Under the pieces are notes generated by a model. That model searched no databases, was not told the DNA's origin, and was given only the letters and a program-made list of their open reading frames with translations. A DNA stretch of 64,000 nt from Microbacterium sp. LWO13-1.2 (GTDB taxonomy: Bacteria > Actinomycetota > Actinomycetes > Actinomycetales > Microbacteriaceae), in the NCBI RefSeq assembly GCF_038397725.1, contig NZ_CP151634.1:2356001-2420000 (forward strand). The letters run 5' to 3'. Both the position numbers and the translations under genes were made by a program. This document shows, one piece after another, positions 8,779-16,230 of the stretch (position 1 is the first letter of the stretch; each line of letters opens with the position of its first letter).

Positions 8779-9651
8779 ATGGTCTACGTGCAGCAGAGGT
8801 CGGGCGACGGGCGCAAAGACCTGCGGTATCCGGCGGCGCCCGAACCACTGGCGGTGCCGATGTACGACAATCACGCGCACCTGGAGATCGTCGACGGCGA
8901 TGAGCCGCTCTCGCTGACCGAGCAGCTCGATCGTGCCCAGGCCGTCGGCATCGTCGGCGTCGTGCAGGCGTCGGGAGACATCGAATCCTCGCGCTGGGCG
9001 GTGGATGCCGCGGCATCCGACCCTCGCGTGCTGGCCGCCGTCGCCATCCACCCGAACGATGCACCGACGTATGCCGCGAACGGCACGCTCGATGCGGCCA
9101 TCGCGACGATCGACGAGCTCGCCGGGCATCCGCGTGCGCGGGCGATCGGGGAGACGGGGCTGGATTTCTTCCGTACGGGACCTGAGGGCCACGACGCGCA
9201 GTTCACCTCCTTCGAGGCGCATATCGCCCTGGCGAAGAAGCACGGCATCGCGATGCAGATCCACGACCGTGACGCGCACGACGCCGTGCTGGAGACGCTG
9301 GTCCGCGTCGGCGCCCCGGAGCGCACGGTGTTCCATTGCTTCTCCGGCGATGAGGACATGGCCCGGATCTGCGCGGACGCCGGCTATTACCTGTCCTTCG
9401 CCGGCAACGTCACGTTCAAGAACGCGCAGAACCTGCGTGATGCCCTCAAGGTCACGCCGGTGGAGCGGATCCTGATCGAAACCGATGCGCCGTTCCTCAC
9501 GCCGGTGCCGCTACGTGGCCGGCCGAACGCGCCGTACCTCGTGCCGATCACGCTGCGCTTCATGGCCGCGGAGCTCGGGCTTGAGGTCGACGAGTTCGCC
9601 GCCCAGGTCGCCGCGAACACGCTCGCGGTCTACGGTTCCTTCGAGGACTGA
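8779..9651 (+). CDS. TatD family metal-dependent hydrolase/deoxyribonuclease
   Basis: A 290-residue TIM-barrel hydrolase. The metal ligands expected of TatD enzymes are visible: H-x-H in YDNHAHLE, Glu in GETGLDFF, His in QIHDRD, His in VFHCFSG and Asp in IETDAPFLTP. Family members remove damaged DNA ends or act as 3'-5' exonucleases; the exact substrate here is not known. The first ~30 residues before YDNHAHLE are longer than usual. It is coupled to metG (gap 3 nt), as is common in actinobacteria. Its 3' end overlaps the convergent SRPBCC gene by 22 nt. Confidence 0.92.
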   Translation: MVYVQQRSGDGRKDLRYPAAPEPLAVPMYDNHAHLEIVDGDEPLSLTEQLDRAQAVGIVGVVQASGDIESSRWAVDAAASDPRVLAAVAIHPNDAPTYAANGTLDAAIATIDELAGHPRARAIGETGLDFFRTGPEGHDAQFTSFEAHIALAKKHGIAMQIHDRDAHDAVLETLVRVGAPERTVFHCFSGDEDMARICADAGYYLSFAGNVTFKNAQNLRDALKVTPVERILIETDAPFLTPVPLRGRPNAPYLVPITLRFMAAELGLEVDEFAAQVAANTLAVYGSFED

Positions 9652-10352
9652 GCGCGCTCGTCGACGGTTTCGGCGTCGGAGCTGTGCCACCAGGCACCCC
9701 ACCGGTCGCGGAGCTCTGAGAAGCGATCCTCGTCGACGCCGTAGAGGCTGAGGAGCGCCATCACCTCGTCGGAGGCTCCATCGCGATGGAGCACCAGCAG
9801 CGCGTCATTCCACTCGGACACCGTCAGACCGAGCTGGTGGTCGGACCTGAACCAGACACGGCCGCCGGCGATCCCGCCGGCGAGCGATCCCTCGTACGGG
9901 GCTCCTGCGAGCGGTCGCGGGTCGTCGGAGATCGCCGCCAGCGCGGAAGGCGCCTTTCCGCGCAGGAGGACAGTGCGACGAGCAGCGCGCGGGTGGCGTT
10001 CCACGGCGAACTGCAGCTGATGGATGAACGTGATCCACCCTTCGGTGATCTCGTCGTAGTACCGCGCCCAGTCCGGGTCGTCTTCCGGTGCCGCACGAGT
10101 CAGCGTCACGCGCGTGCCGCCTTCGACCTGTTCCAGATCGATCGTGTCGCCGCCGTTCAGATCGATCCGGTGCTCGCCGACCGTCACATCGGTGAAGTAG
10201 ATCAGGTCGATCTCCTGGTCCAGGCTTCCGTCCGGTCCGCCGTCGAACACCCAGCCGTGCCAGTGCCTGATGCGGTCCTTGTCTCGGAGGGCGCTCCAGA
10301 CCTCGCTCACCGGTGCGGCGATGGTCACGCGGATCCTGGGTGTTTCAGACAT
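9630..10352 (-). CDS. SRPBCC (AHSA1-like) domain protein
   Basis: A 240-residue protein beginning SETPRIRVTIAAPVSEVWSALRD, the first strand and helix of the START/Bet v1-like SRPBCC fold. The fold spans about 145 residues (ending EGWITFIHQLQ). A second, less clear alpha/beta part follows. The fold binds hydrophobic ligands; no enzyme role can be stated. The start was chosen at the ATG that overlaps the end of the ArsR-type gene by 8 nt, a typical ArsR-AHSA1 operon pair, so it is probably repressed together with that regulator. Confidence 0.82.
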   Translation of the reverse strand: MSETPRIRVTIAAPVSEVWSALRDKDRIRHWHGWVFDGGPDGSLDQEIDLIYFTDVTVGEHRIDLNGGDTIDLEQVEGGTRVTLTRAAPEDDPDWARYYDEITEGWITFIHQLQFAVERHPRAARRTVLLRGKAPSALAAISDDPRPLAGAPYEGSLAGGIAGGRVWFRSDHQLGLTVSEWNDALLVLHRDGASDEVMALLSLYGVDEDRFSELRDRWGAWWHSSDAETVDERAQSSKEP

Positions 10353-10941
10353 CGTTCTCGCCTCTCTCTTCCTGTTTCTCGGCCTGAGGGCTTGCTGGTG
10401 CCGGGTGAGTACCGGCGACGAAGCGGTATGGCCGCCCGCCGGCGGAGTCGAAGGATTCGACGGTACGGCGTACGGCATCGGTCAGCGCATCCGCGAACCG
10501 GTGAAGATCACCGGGCTCCGCGAATCGCACCTCGGCCTCGATCGTGAAGGTCAGCAGCCGCTGTCCGGTTTCGTCGGCCTTGGCCTGCATCCGGGCGACG
10601 TCGCGTACGGTACCTGCAGCCACCTGCACAAGATGTTCGGCGGCGTACTGATCATGGATGCCATCGAAGGCGCGCCCCATGACTCCAGGATCGACGATGA
10701 GCGTCGACTGAGATGCGCGGTAGACGCGCTCGGTGAAGCCGCGGCGCTGCCGCTCCTCGACGAGTTCGATCAGGCCTGCCTTCTCCAGTTCCTTCACGTG
10801 ATAGTTGATCTGCTGTCGGGGGAGGCCGAGCTCCTCGGAGAGGCGGATCGCCGAGGAGGGCTCGCGGAGCAGGCCCAGCAGTCGCCGGCGTATCGGGGAC
10901 AGTGCTGTGCGCACCACATCGGGTTCGTCGAGGTACTTCAC
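10345..10941 (-). CDS. ArsR-like winged-helix transcriptional regulator
   Basis: A 198-residue regulator. The winged helix is at residues 10-75: SPIRRRLLGLLREP, then the recognition region LSEELGLPRQQINYHVKELEKAGLI. The C-terminal half has no metal-binding Cys pair, so it is not an arsenic or metal sensor of the classic kind. The start is GTG at 10941; CAGACT lies 6 nt upstream and TTGACA 18 nt further, giving a leaderless transcript. A palindromic site in the promoter spacer suggests autorepression. It is cotranscribed with the overlapping SRPBCC gene. Confidence 0.85.
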   Translation of the reverse strand: MKYLDEPDVVRTALSPIRRRLLGLLREPSSAIRLSEELGLPRQQINYHVKELEKAGLIELVEERQRRGFTERVYRASQSTLIVDPGVMGRAFDGIHDQYAAEHLVQVAAGTVRDVARMQAKADETGQRLLTFTIEAEVRFAEPGDLHRFADALTDAVRRTVESFDSAGGRPYRFVAGTHPAPASPQAEKQEERGENDV

Positions 10942-10947
10942 ATGGAC

Positions 10948-10977
10948 AGTCTGCGGCTAGACAAATAAATCTGTCAA
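10948..10977 (-). promoter_or_regulatory. ArsR/SRPBCC promoter with internal operator
   Basis: On the minus strand, a perfect -35 TTGACA (10972-10977), an 18-nt spacer and a -10 CAGACT (10948-10953) put the transcription start at the GTG of the ArsR gene. The 16-bp partial palindrome GACAAATAAATCTGTC (10960-10975; 12 of 16 positions symmetric) fills the spacer and is a good candidate ArsR operator. Confidence 0.65.
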
Positions 10978-10983
10978 GAGCGT

Positions 10984-11352
10984 TCAGAGCACGAGCAGAC
11001 CTGCGGCGATCAGCATGGCCACCGCGGTGCTGACGTGCACCGAGTACGCCGTCTTCTTGCTGCCCTTGTTCGCGAGGATGATGCAGGCGTCTCCGAACGG
11101 GATCACCGCCATCGGCAGGAGTGCCAGCGGGAGCTGTGTCGGCGCGAAGAGGGCGAAGGCGATGAGGGTCAAGCCGGTGCCGATGTCGCGGATCCCCTTG
11201 ACCTGCCACCAACCGCGAGCATCCGGCGACGGAAGGGTGGGCAGTCCAAACCCGGAAGCATTGCCTTCGTGCTTCATCAGGTAGGCGATGCCGATTCCGA
11301 TGATGCCGACTGCGCCGGTCCAGCTGAGGACCATTCCGATCACGTGCAACAT
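10984..11352 (-). CDS. DUF4267-like small membrane protein
   Basis: A 122-residue protein with about four hydrophobic helices: one at the N-terminus (GMVLSWTGAVGIIGIGIAYLM), one after KGIRDIGTGLTLIAFALF, one around ALLPMAVIPFGDACIIL, and the C-terminal VSTAVAMLIAAGLLVL. It resembles DUF4267 proteins, whose function is unknown. I chose the ATG at 11352 because GAAAGG lies 7 nt upstream; longer in-frame starts up to 11385 lack this. It is divergent from the TetR gene and shares an operator-bearing intergenic region with it, so it is probably the regulated target. Confidence 0.75.
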   Translation of the reverse strand: MLHVIGMVLSWTGAVGIIGIGIAYLMKHEGNASGFGLPTLPSPDARGWWQVKGIRDIGTGLTLIAFALFAPTQLPLALLPMAVIPFGDACIILANKGSKKTAYSVHVSTAVAMLIAAGLLVL

Positions 11353-11410
11353 AAGTGAACCTTTCATAAGTAGAAGATCTAACAACGATAGATCATCGAA
11401 CAGGAAAAAG

Positions 11411-11423
11411 CTATCAGTGATAG
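11411..11423. promoter_or_regulatory. tet-operator-like palindrome CTATCAGTGATAG
   Basis: A perfect 6-bp inverted repeat around one base, identical to the core of the classical Tn10 tet operator. It overlaps the -10 box of the TetR-family gene (11421-11426) and lies between that gene and the divergent DUF4267 gene. It is probably the binding site for autorepression. Confidence 0.7.
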
Positions 11424-11426
11424 AAT
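11421..11426 (+). promoter_or_regulatory. -10 box TAGAAT, leaderless start of the TetR gene
   Basis: TAGAAT ends 6 nt before the ATG at 11433 with no Shine-Dalgarno site. The tet-operator-like palindrome covers its first three bases, so repressor binding would block RNA polymerase. Confidence 0.6.
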
Positions 11427-11432
11427 TCGAGC

Positions 11433-11999
11433 ATGGGAGTGCAGGAGCGCAAAGCGCGAGACCGCCAGGACCGTGAGCAGCGCATCGTCACCCGCGCGCG
11501 GGAGATCGCCGAACGCGATGGCTGGTCGGCGGTGACGACACGCCGCCTCGCCGGCGAGATCGAGTACAGCCCGCCGGTTCTCTACGGCCACTTCCCTGAC
11601 GGCAGGGACGGCATCGTGAACGCCGTGGCGCTGTCGGGATTCCGCGACTTCACCGCCGCGATGCGTGAGGCATCGGGAGGAGTGGAGGGCGCACAACGGG
11701 TGAGGGCGTTCGTGGAGGCCTATCTCGCCTTCGCGGCAGAGCATCCGGCCACCTACGAGGCGATGTTCTCGATGCGTCTCGCCGTCGAGTTCGCTCAGGA
11801 ATCGACACCGCAGGAGCTGCGTGAGGGATTCGCGGTGCTCGTCGCTGTCGTCGGCGGCAAGAGCGATGCGGACGCGGCGACGCGAGGCGAGGTCTTCTGG
11901 AGCGGGCTGCACGGGATCGCGGTGCTGGCCCGTGAGCGCCGCCTCGCACCGGAGAACCATGGTGCTCGCGTCGACACTCTCGTCGATCTCTTCAGCTGA
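11433..11999 (+). CDS. TetR family transcriptional regulator
   Basis: A 188-residue repressor. The N-terminal HTH occupies residues ~17-62 (IVTRAREIAERDGWSAVTTRRLAGEI...PPVLYGHF), with the TetR-type LYGHF ending. The C-terminal ligand domain contains WSGLHGIAVLARERRL, a WHG-type motif shared with a subfamily that controls small membrane proteins. It is not the tetracycline-responsive TetR itself despite the operator resemblance. It probably represses itself and the divergent DUF4267 gene. Confidence 0.88.
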   Translation: MGVQERKARDRQDREQRIVTRAREIAERDGWSAVTTRRLAGEIEYSPPVLYGHFPDGRDGIVNAVALSGFRDFTAAMREASGGVEGAQRVRAFVEAYLAFAAEHPATYEAMFSMRLAVEFAQESTPQELREGFAVLVAVVGGKSDADAATRGEVFWSGLHGIAVLARERRLAPENHGARVDTLVDLFS

Positions 12000-12030
12000 A
12001 GCGCCCAGGCGTTACTGAAGCGCCTCGACA

Positions 12031-13284
12031 TCATTCGCCCTGCTCGGGCCCGCCGACCGGCTTCGCGCTGACGATCTGCGAGATCGGCTTCCACACCAGG
12101 AGCAGCGTGATCGCGGCGCCGACGAAGGCGAACCACCAGGGACCGGTCAGTCCCCAGAACTGGGCGATCACGCCGCCCAGCGCCTGGCCGATGACCATGC
12201 CGCCGAAGACGCCGACCATGTTCACCGAGGCGACCCGGCCCTGCAGCTCGGCTGGTACCAGCCGCTGGCGCACCGTCGTCGAGATCGTGCCCCAGATGAA
12301 CGCATACGCGCCGAAGACGAACATGATCACCAGAGCCACCCAATCGACGGTGGTCAGCGCGAACGCGAGGTGCATCAACACCTCGAGCGTCAGCACGACG
12401 CGCATGAGGGTGGCGAACGACACGTGCCGTTCCAGCCAGCCGAAGCTCACCGTCGCGAGCAGGCCGCCGGCGGCGGACGCCGTCGTGAGCATGCCGTACC
12501 CCACGGGGCCCATCTGCAGGTGCTCCGTCGCGTACAGCACGAGGACACCCCAGGGGGCGGCCCACGTGATGTTGAAGACGAGGATGATCAGCACCAGCAT
12601 CCGCACCGGCGGGTTTCGCCACAGCCAGCGCAGCCCCTCGGCGATGTCCGTGTGCACCGGAGGGTGCGCGCCGGACTCTCTCGGCGGAACGGGTGTCCTC
12701 GCCATCCGCGAGATCAGCAGGACGGCGAAAGACACGCAGATGACTTCGAGCAGGAACGGCCACGCCGTGCCGGCGGCGAACAGGAAGGCGCCCAGCGGCG
12801 GGCCGGCGAACTGATTCGCGACGAGGTATCCGGCTTGCAGCCGCGCATTGCCGAGGCCGAGATCTGCCGGCTTCACGACCATCGGCAGCAGGGTGCTGCC
12901 CGCCGTGTCGACGAACACCTCGGCGGTCCCGTACAGGAATGCGACCGCGAAGACGATCCAGATGTTGGCCGAGCCGGTGACGAGGAAGACGCACAGCGCG
13001 GCCAGGACGACGGCGCGGGCGGCGTTCGCGAACATCACCAGTCGGCGGCGATCGAACCGGTCGGCGATGGCGCCCGCATGCAGGCCGAAGAGCAACCAGG
13101 GCAGGAACTGCAGGATGGCGCCGGATGCCACCAGGATCGGCGACGACGTCATCGAGGCGATCAGCAGAGGCGCCGCCGCGAGGGCGACTCCATCGCCGAT
13201 ATTGCTCGTCCAGGAAGAAGCGAGCAGCCAGCGGAAGTCTCTTCCCATCCGGCGAGGCGCGACGAGGTCACCGAGGGAGGGCAT
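12031..13284 (-). CDS. MFS transporter, EntS/MFS_3-like
   Basis: A major facilitator of about 417 residues with 12 predicted helices. It starts DFRWLLASSWTSNIGDGVALAAAPLLIASM, typical of the MFS_3 (enterobactin-exporter-like) branch, with the loop-2 basic motif DRFDRRRLV. The substrate is unknown; the branch often exports drugs or siderophores. There are tandem ATGs at 13287 and 13284. I prefer the second because TACTCT sits 6 nt upstream, which fits a leaderless start. It is divergent from rsmA with only 36 nt between starts, so the two promoters overlap. Confidence 0.85.
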   Translation of the reverse strand: MPSLGDLVAPRRMGRDFRWLLASSWTSNIGDGVALAAAPLLIASMTSSPILVASGAILQFLPWLLFGLHAGAIADRFDRRRLVMFANAARAVVLAALCVFLVTGSANIWIVFAVAFLYGTAEVFVDTAGSTLLPMVVKPADLGLGNARLQAGYLVANQFAGPPLGAFLFAAGTAWPFLLEVICVSFAVLLISRMARTPVPPRESGAHPPVHTDIAEGLRWLWRNPPVRMLVLIILVFNITWAAPWGVLVLYATEHLQMGPVGYGMLTTASAAGGLLATVSFGWLERHVSFATLMRVVLTLEVLMHLAFALTTVDWVALVIMFVFGAYAFIWGTISTTVRQRLVPAELQGRVASVNMVGVFGGMVIGQALGGVIAQFWGLTGPWWFAFVGAAITLLLVWKPISQIVSAKPVGGPEQGE

Positions 13285-13290
13285 CATCAA

Positions 13291-13296
13291 AGAGTA
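13291..13296 (-). promoter_or_regulatory. -10 box TACTCT of the MFS gene
   Basis: On the minus strand, TACTCT lies 6 nt before the ATG at 13284. No Shine-Dalgarno sequence is present. It faces the rsmA promoter. Confidence 0.4.
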
Positions 13297-13308
13297 CTGG
13301 CGGTAGGG

Positions 13309-13314
13309 GACAAT
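13309..13314 (+). promoter_or_regulatory. -10 box GACAAT, leaderless start of rsmA
   Basis: GACAAT ends 6 nt before the rsmA ATG at 13321; no ribosome-binding site is visible. The divergent MFS start is only 25 nt away. Confidence 0.45.
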
Positions 13315-13320
13315 GGACGG

Positions 13321-14196
13321 ATGACCGTCACCCTGCTCGGCGCCACCGAGATCCGCCGCCTTGCCGCCGAGCTCGACGTCACCCCCACGAAGAAGCTCGG
13401 CCAGAACTTCGTCGTCGACGCGAACACCGTCCGCAAGATCGTGCAAGCAGCACGCGTTCAGCCGGGGGAGCGCGTCGTGGAGGTCGGACCGGGCCTGGGC
13501 TCGCTCACGCTCGCCATCCTCGAAGCCGGCGCATCCGTCACCGCCGTCGAGATCGACCACCGCCTGGCCGCGCGCCTGGCGCAGACTGCCGCTGAGCACG
13601 GCGTCCCGCCCGAGATGCTCACCGTCGTCGACGCCGACGCGCTTCGCATAACCGAGCTTCCGGGCGAACCGACCGTGCTGGTCGCCAATCTGCCGTACAA
13701 CGTGTCGGTGCCCGTGCTGCTGCATTTCCTCGAGAACTTCACCTACCTGCAGCGCGGAGTCGTGATGGTGCAGGCGGAGGTCGCCGAGCGGATCGCCGCG
13801 AAACCGGGGTCGAAGATCTACGGCACGCCGAGTGTGAAGGCCGCCTGGTACGGGGAATGGAAGCTCTCGGGCACCGTCTCGCGCCAGGTGTTCTGGCCGG
13901 TTCCCAACGTCGACAGCCTTCTCGTCGGGTTCGCTCGTGCGGCGACGGCGCGCGGCACGGAGGAAGAGCGGCGACGCACCTTCGCGATCGTGGACGCCGC
14001 CTTCAACCAGCGTCGCAAGATGCTCCGACAGGCGCTCTCCGGGATCTTCGGCAGCTCGGCCAGCGCATCCGAGATCCTGATCGCTGCCGGGGTCGCACCG
14101 ACAGCGCGGGGCGAGGATCTCACTGTCGACGACTATCAGCGCATCGCCCAGCATGCCGAGCGCATCGAGATCGAGGAGAGCGAACGCGCTCACTGA
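13321..14196 (+). CDS. rsmA: 16S rRNA (adenine1518/1519-N6) dimethyltransferase
   Basis: Dimethylates the two adjacent adenosines in the 3' hairpin of 16S rRNA during small-subunit maturation (also called KsgA). The protein has 291 residues. The opening KKLGQNFVVDANTVRKIV is the family N-terminus, the SAM-binding GxGxG is VEVGPGLGSLT and the catalytic NLPY is in VANLPYNVSVPVLLHFL. A small helical C-terminal domain (KMLRQALSG) completes it. It stands upstream of ispE as in most actinobacteria, but an aldo/keto reductase gene separates them here. Confidence 0.96.
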   Translation: MTVTLLGATEIRRLAAELDVTPTKKLGQNFVVDANTVRKIVQAARVQPGERVVEVGPGLGSLTLAILEAGASVTAVEIDHRLAARLAQTAAEHGVPPEMLTVVDADALRITELPGEPTVLVANLPYNVSVPVLLHFLENFTYLQRGVVMVQAEVAERIAAKPGSKIYGTPSVKAAWYGEWKLSGTVSRQVFWPVPNVDSLLVGFARAATARGTEEERRRTFAIVDAAFNQRRKMLRQALSGIFGSSASASEILIAAGVAPTARGEDLTVDDYQRIAQHAERIEIEESERAH

Positions 14197-14207
14197 CGGT
14201 CAGGGAC

Positions 14208-14213
14208 TAACCT
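14208..14213 (+). promoter_or_regulatory. -10 box TAACCT, leaderless GTG start of the aldo/keto reductase
   Basis: TAACCT lies 6 nt before the GTG at 14220, within the 23-nt gap after rsmA. This implies an internal promoter in the rsmA-ispE string. Confidence 0.45.
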
Positions 14214-14219
14214 GGCACG

Positions 14220-15287
14220 GTGACAGAGTCTTCGCGCTTCAGCCCCGACGTCCCCGAACTCCACCGCCCGTACGCGGCGGCCGAGAACCGTTACGAGCAG
14301 TTCGAGTACCGCCAGGTCGGCACGACCGGCTTGTATCTGCCGCCGATCTCGCTGGGCCTGTGGTGGAACTTCGGCGATAACATCCCGCTCGACAACCAGC
14401 GAGCGCTGCTTCGCCACGCCTTCGACCGAGGCATCACGCATTTCGATCTGGCCAACAACTACGGCCCGCCCTATGGCTCTGCCGAGAAGAACTTCGGCCG
14501 GATCTTCGCCGAGGACCTCCGCCCGTATCGCGACGAGCTGATCATCTCGTCGAAAGCCGGCTGGGACATGTGGCCCGGTCCCTACGGCGACCTCGGCAGC
14601 CGCAAGTACATCCTTGCGAGCGCCGAGCAGTCGCTGACGAGGATGGGACTCGACTACGTCGATATCTTCTACTCGCACCGCGTCGACCCGGTCACGCCGA
14701 TCGAGGAGACCATCGGGGCGCTGGACACCCTCGTCCGGCAGGGCAAGGCGCTCTACGTGGGCATCTCGTCGTACAGCGCTGAGCGCACCGAGGCGGCGGT
14801 GAAGGTCGCCCGCGATCTCGGCACCCCGCTGGTGATCCACCAGCCCGCGTACTCGATCCTGAACCGCTGGGTGGAGGACGGGCTCACGGCGACGCTGGAG
14901 CAGAACGGGCTCGGCGCCATCGCGTTCACCCCGCTCGCGCAGGGGCTGCTCACCGACAAGTACCTCGGCGACGGCACCGCCGATCGCGCGCAGCAACGCG
15001 GATCGCTCCCGGACGGCCCGCTCACCTCCGCTGCGGTCGACACACTGCGTGCACTGAACGACGTCGCCCGCGACCGCGGTCAGTCGCTCGCGCAGATGGC
15101 GCTGCAGTGGACGCTGCGCAACCCGGTCGTCACGTCCGCGCTCATCGGAGCGTCGCGGACATCGCAGCTGGACGAGAACATCGCCGCCGTGAACGGTCCC
15201 GCGTTCGACGCCTCGGAACTCGCCCGGATCGACGAGCTCGCCGACGCCGTCGACGTGAACCTCTGGGCGAAGTCGTCCGACCTGTGA
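14220..15287 (+). CDS. Aldo/keto reductase, MgrA/YghZ-like
   Basis: A 355-residue NADPH-dependent reductase. The fold is a TIM barrel with the AKR catalytic set: Asp/Tyr in HFDLANNYGPPYGSAE, Lys in IISSKAGW and His in DIFYSHRVDP. The NADPH-binding end ALIGASRTSQLDENI is present. The sequence is closest to the bacterial YghZ (L-glyceraldehyde 3-phosphate reductase) branch, which also detoxifies methylglyoxal; the actual substrate is not shown. GTG start. It sits between rsmA and ispE, 10 nt before the latter. Confidence 0.9.
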   Translation: MTESSRFSPDVPELHRPYAAAENRYEQFEYRQVGTTGLYLPPISLGLWWNFGDNIPLDNQRALLRHAFDRGITHFDLANNYGPPYGSAEKNFGRIFAEDLRPYRDELIISSKAGWDMWPGPYGDLGSRKYILASAEQSLTRMGLDYVDIFYSHRVDPVTPIEETIGALDTLVRQGKALYVGISSYSAERTEAAVKVARDLGTPLVIHQPAYSILNRWVEDGLTATLEQNGLGAIAFTPLAQGLLTDKYLGDGTADRAQQRGSLPDGPLTSAAVDTLRALNDVARDRGQSLAQMALQWTLRNPVVTSALIGASRTSQLDENIAAVNGPAFDASELARIDELADAVDVNLWAKSSDL

Positions 15288-15297
15288 GCCCGAGCCC

Positions 15298-16230
15298 ATG
15301 AGCTTCGCCTCGATCTCGGATGCCGTGCACGTGCGGGCACCGGGGAAGATCAACGTCTTCCTCGGCGTCGGCGCGCGCCACGACGACGGGTATCACGCCC
15401 TGGCGACGGTGTTCCAGGCGGTGTCGCTCTATGAGGACGTGATCGCGCACCACGCGGACGATTTCTCGGTGACGGTCTCGGGCGTGGACGACCCGGACAG
15501 CGTTCCGCTCGACGACCGCAACCTGGCGATGCGCGCGGCGAAGCTGCTGGCGTCGGCGACGGACTATTCCGGTGGTGTGGCACTCCAGATCCGCAAGAGC
15601 GTTCCGGTCGCCGGGGGCATGGGCGGCGGGTCGGCGGATGCGGCTGCTGCTCTCGTCGCCTGCGATGCGCTGTGGGGCACCGGACTGTCTCCGTCGCGAC
15701 TGCACGAGCTCGCTGCGCGACTCGGTGCCGATGTGCCGTTCGCGTTGCACGGCGGCACGGCCGTCGGCACGGGCCGCGGTGATCAGCTCAATCCCGCACT
15801 CGCCAGGGGACGTTTCGACTGGGTGCTGGTGACGAGCGACGAGGGACTGTCCACCCCGGTGGTGTACCAACGCCTGGACGCGCTGCGCGCGGAGGAGGGT
15901 GCGCTCGCCGACGACCCGCCGGTCTCGCTCGACGTACCGATCCCGGTGCTGCAGGCGCTGCGCTCTGGCGATCCGGCGCTGCTCGCGGAGAGTCTGCACA
16001 ACGATCTGCAGGCGGCGGCCGTCCACGAACGTCCTGACCTCGCGGAGACGATCCAGATCGGCATCCGCGAGGGCGCTCTTGCCGGCATCATCTCCGGCTC
16101 AGGGCCGACCGTCGCGCTGCTCTGCGATGGCCCGGAGAGTGCACAGGACGTGCAGTCGACGCTGCGGATGGCCGGCTACGATCCGCTGCACGTGCACGGC
16201 GCCGTCGCCGGTGCGCGCATCATGTCCTGA
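15298..16230 (+). CDS. ispE: 4-(cytidine 5'-diphospho)-2-C-methyl-D-erythritol kinase
   Basis: A GHMP kinase of the MEP isoprenoid pathway; it phosphorylates the 2-hydroxyl of CDP-methylerythritol. Length 310. Motif 1 is VRAPGKINVFLGVGARHDDGYH, the ATP loop is VPVAGGMGGGSADAAA (about residues 102-117) and motif 3 is GIISGSGPTVALL near the C-terminus. It is translated 10 nt after the aldo/keto reductase. Its end overlaps the convergent PucR gene by 11 nt. Confidence 0.95.
   Translation: MSFASISDAVHVRAPGKINVFLGVGARHDDGYHALATVFQAVSLYEDVIAHHADDFSVTVSGVDDPDSVPLDDRNLAMRAAKLLASATDYSGGVALQIRKSVPVAGGMGGGSADAAAALVACDALWGTGLSPSRLHELAARLGADVPFALHGGTAVGTGRGDQLNPALARGRFDWVLVTSDEGLSTPVVYQRLDALRAEEGALADDPPVSLDVPIPVLQALRSGDPALLAESLHNDLQAAAVHERPDLAETIQIGIREGALAGIISGSGPTVALLCDGPESAQDVQSTLRMAGYDPLHVHGAVAGARIMS

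Noticed and set aside
7036-9336. A 766-codon minus-strand frame opposite metG and tatD
   Set aside because: Mirror frame of metG/tatD; no motif, low-complexity composition.
11433-11999. Tetracycline resistance determinant, suggested by the tet-operator core
   Set aside because: The regulator has a WHG-type C-terminal domain, and the adjacent genes (DUF4267, MFS_3) are not a TetA pair in the usual arrangement.
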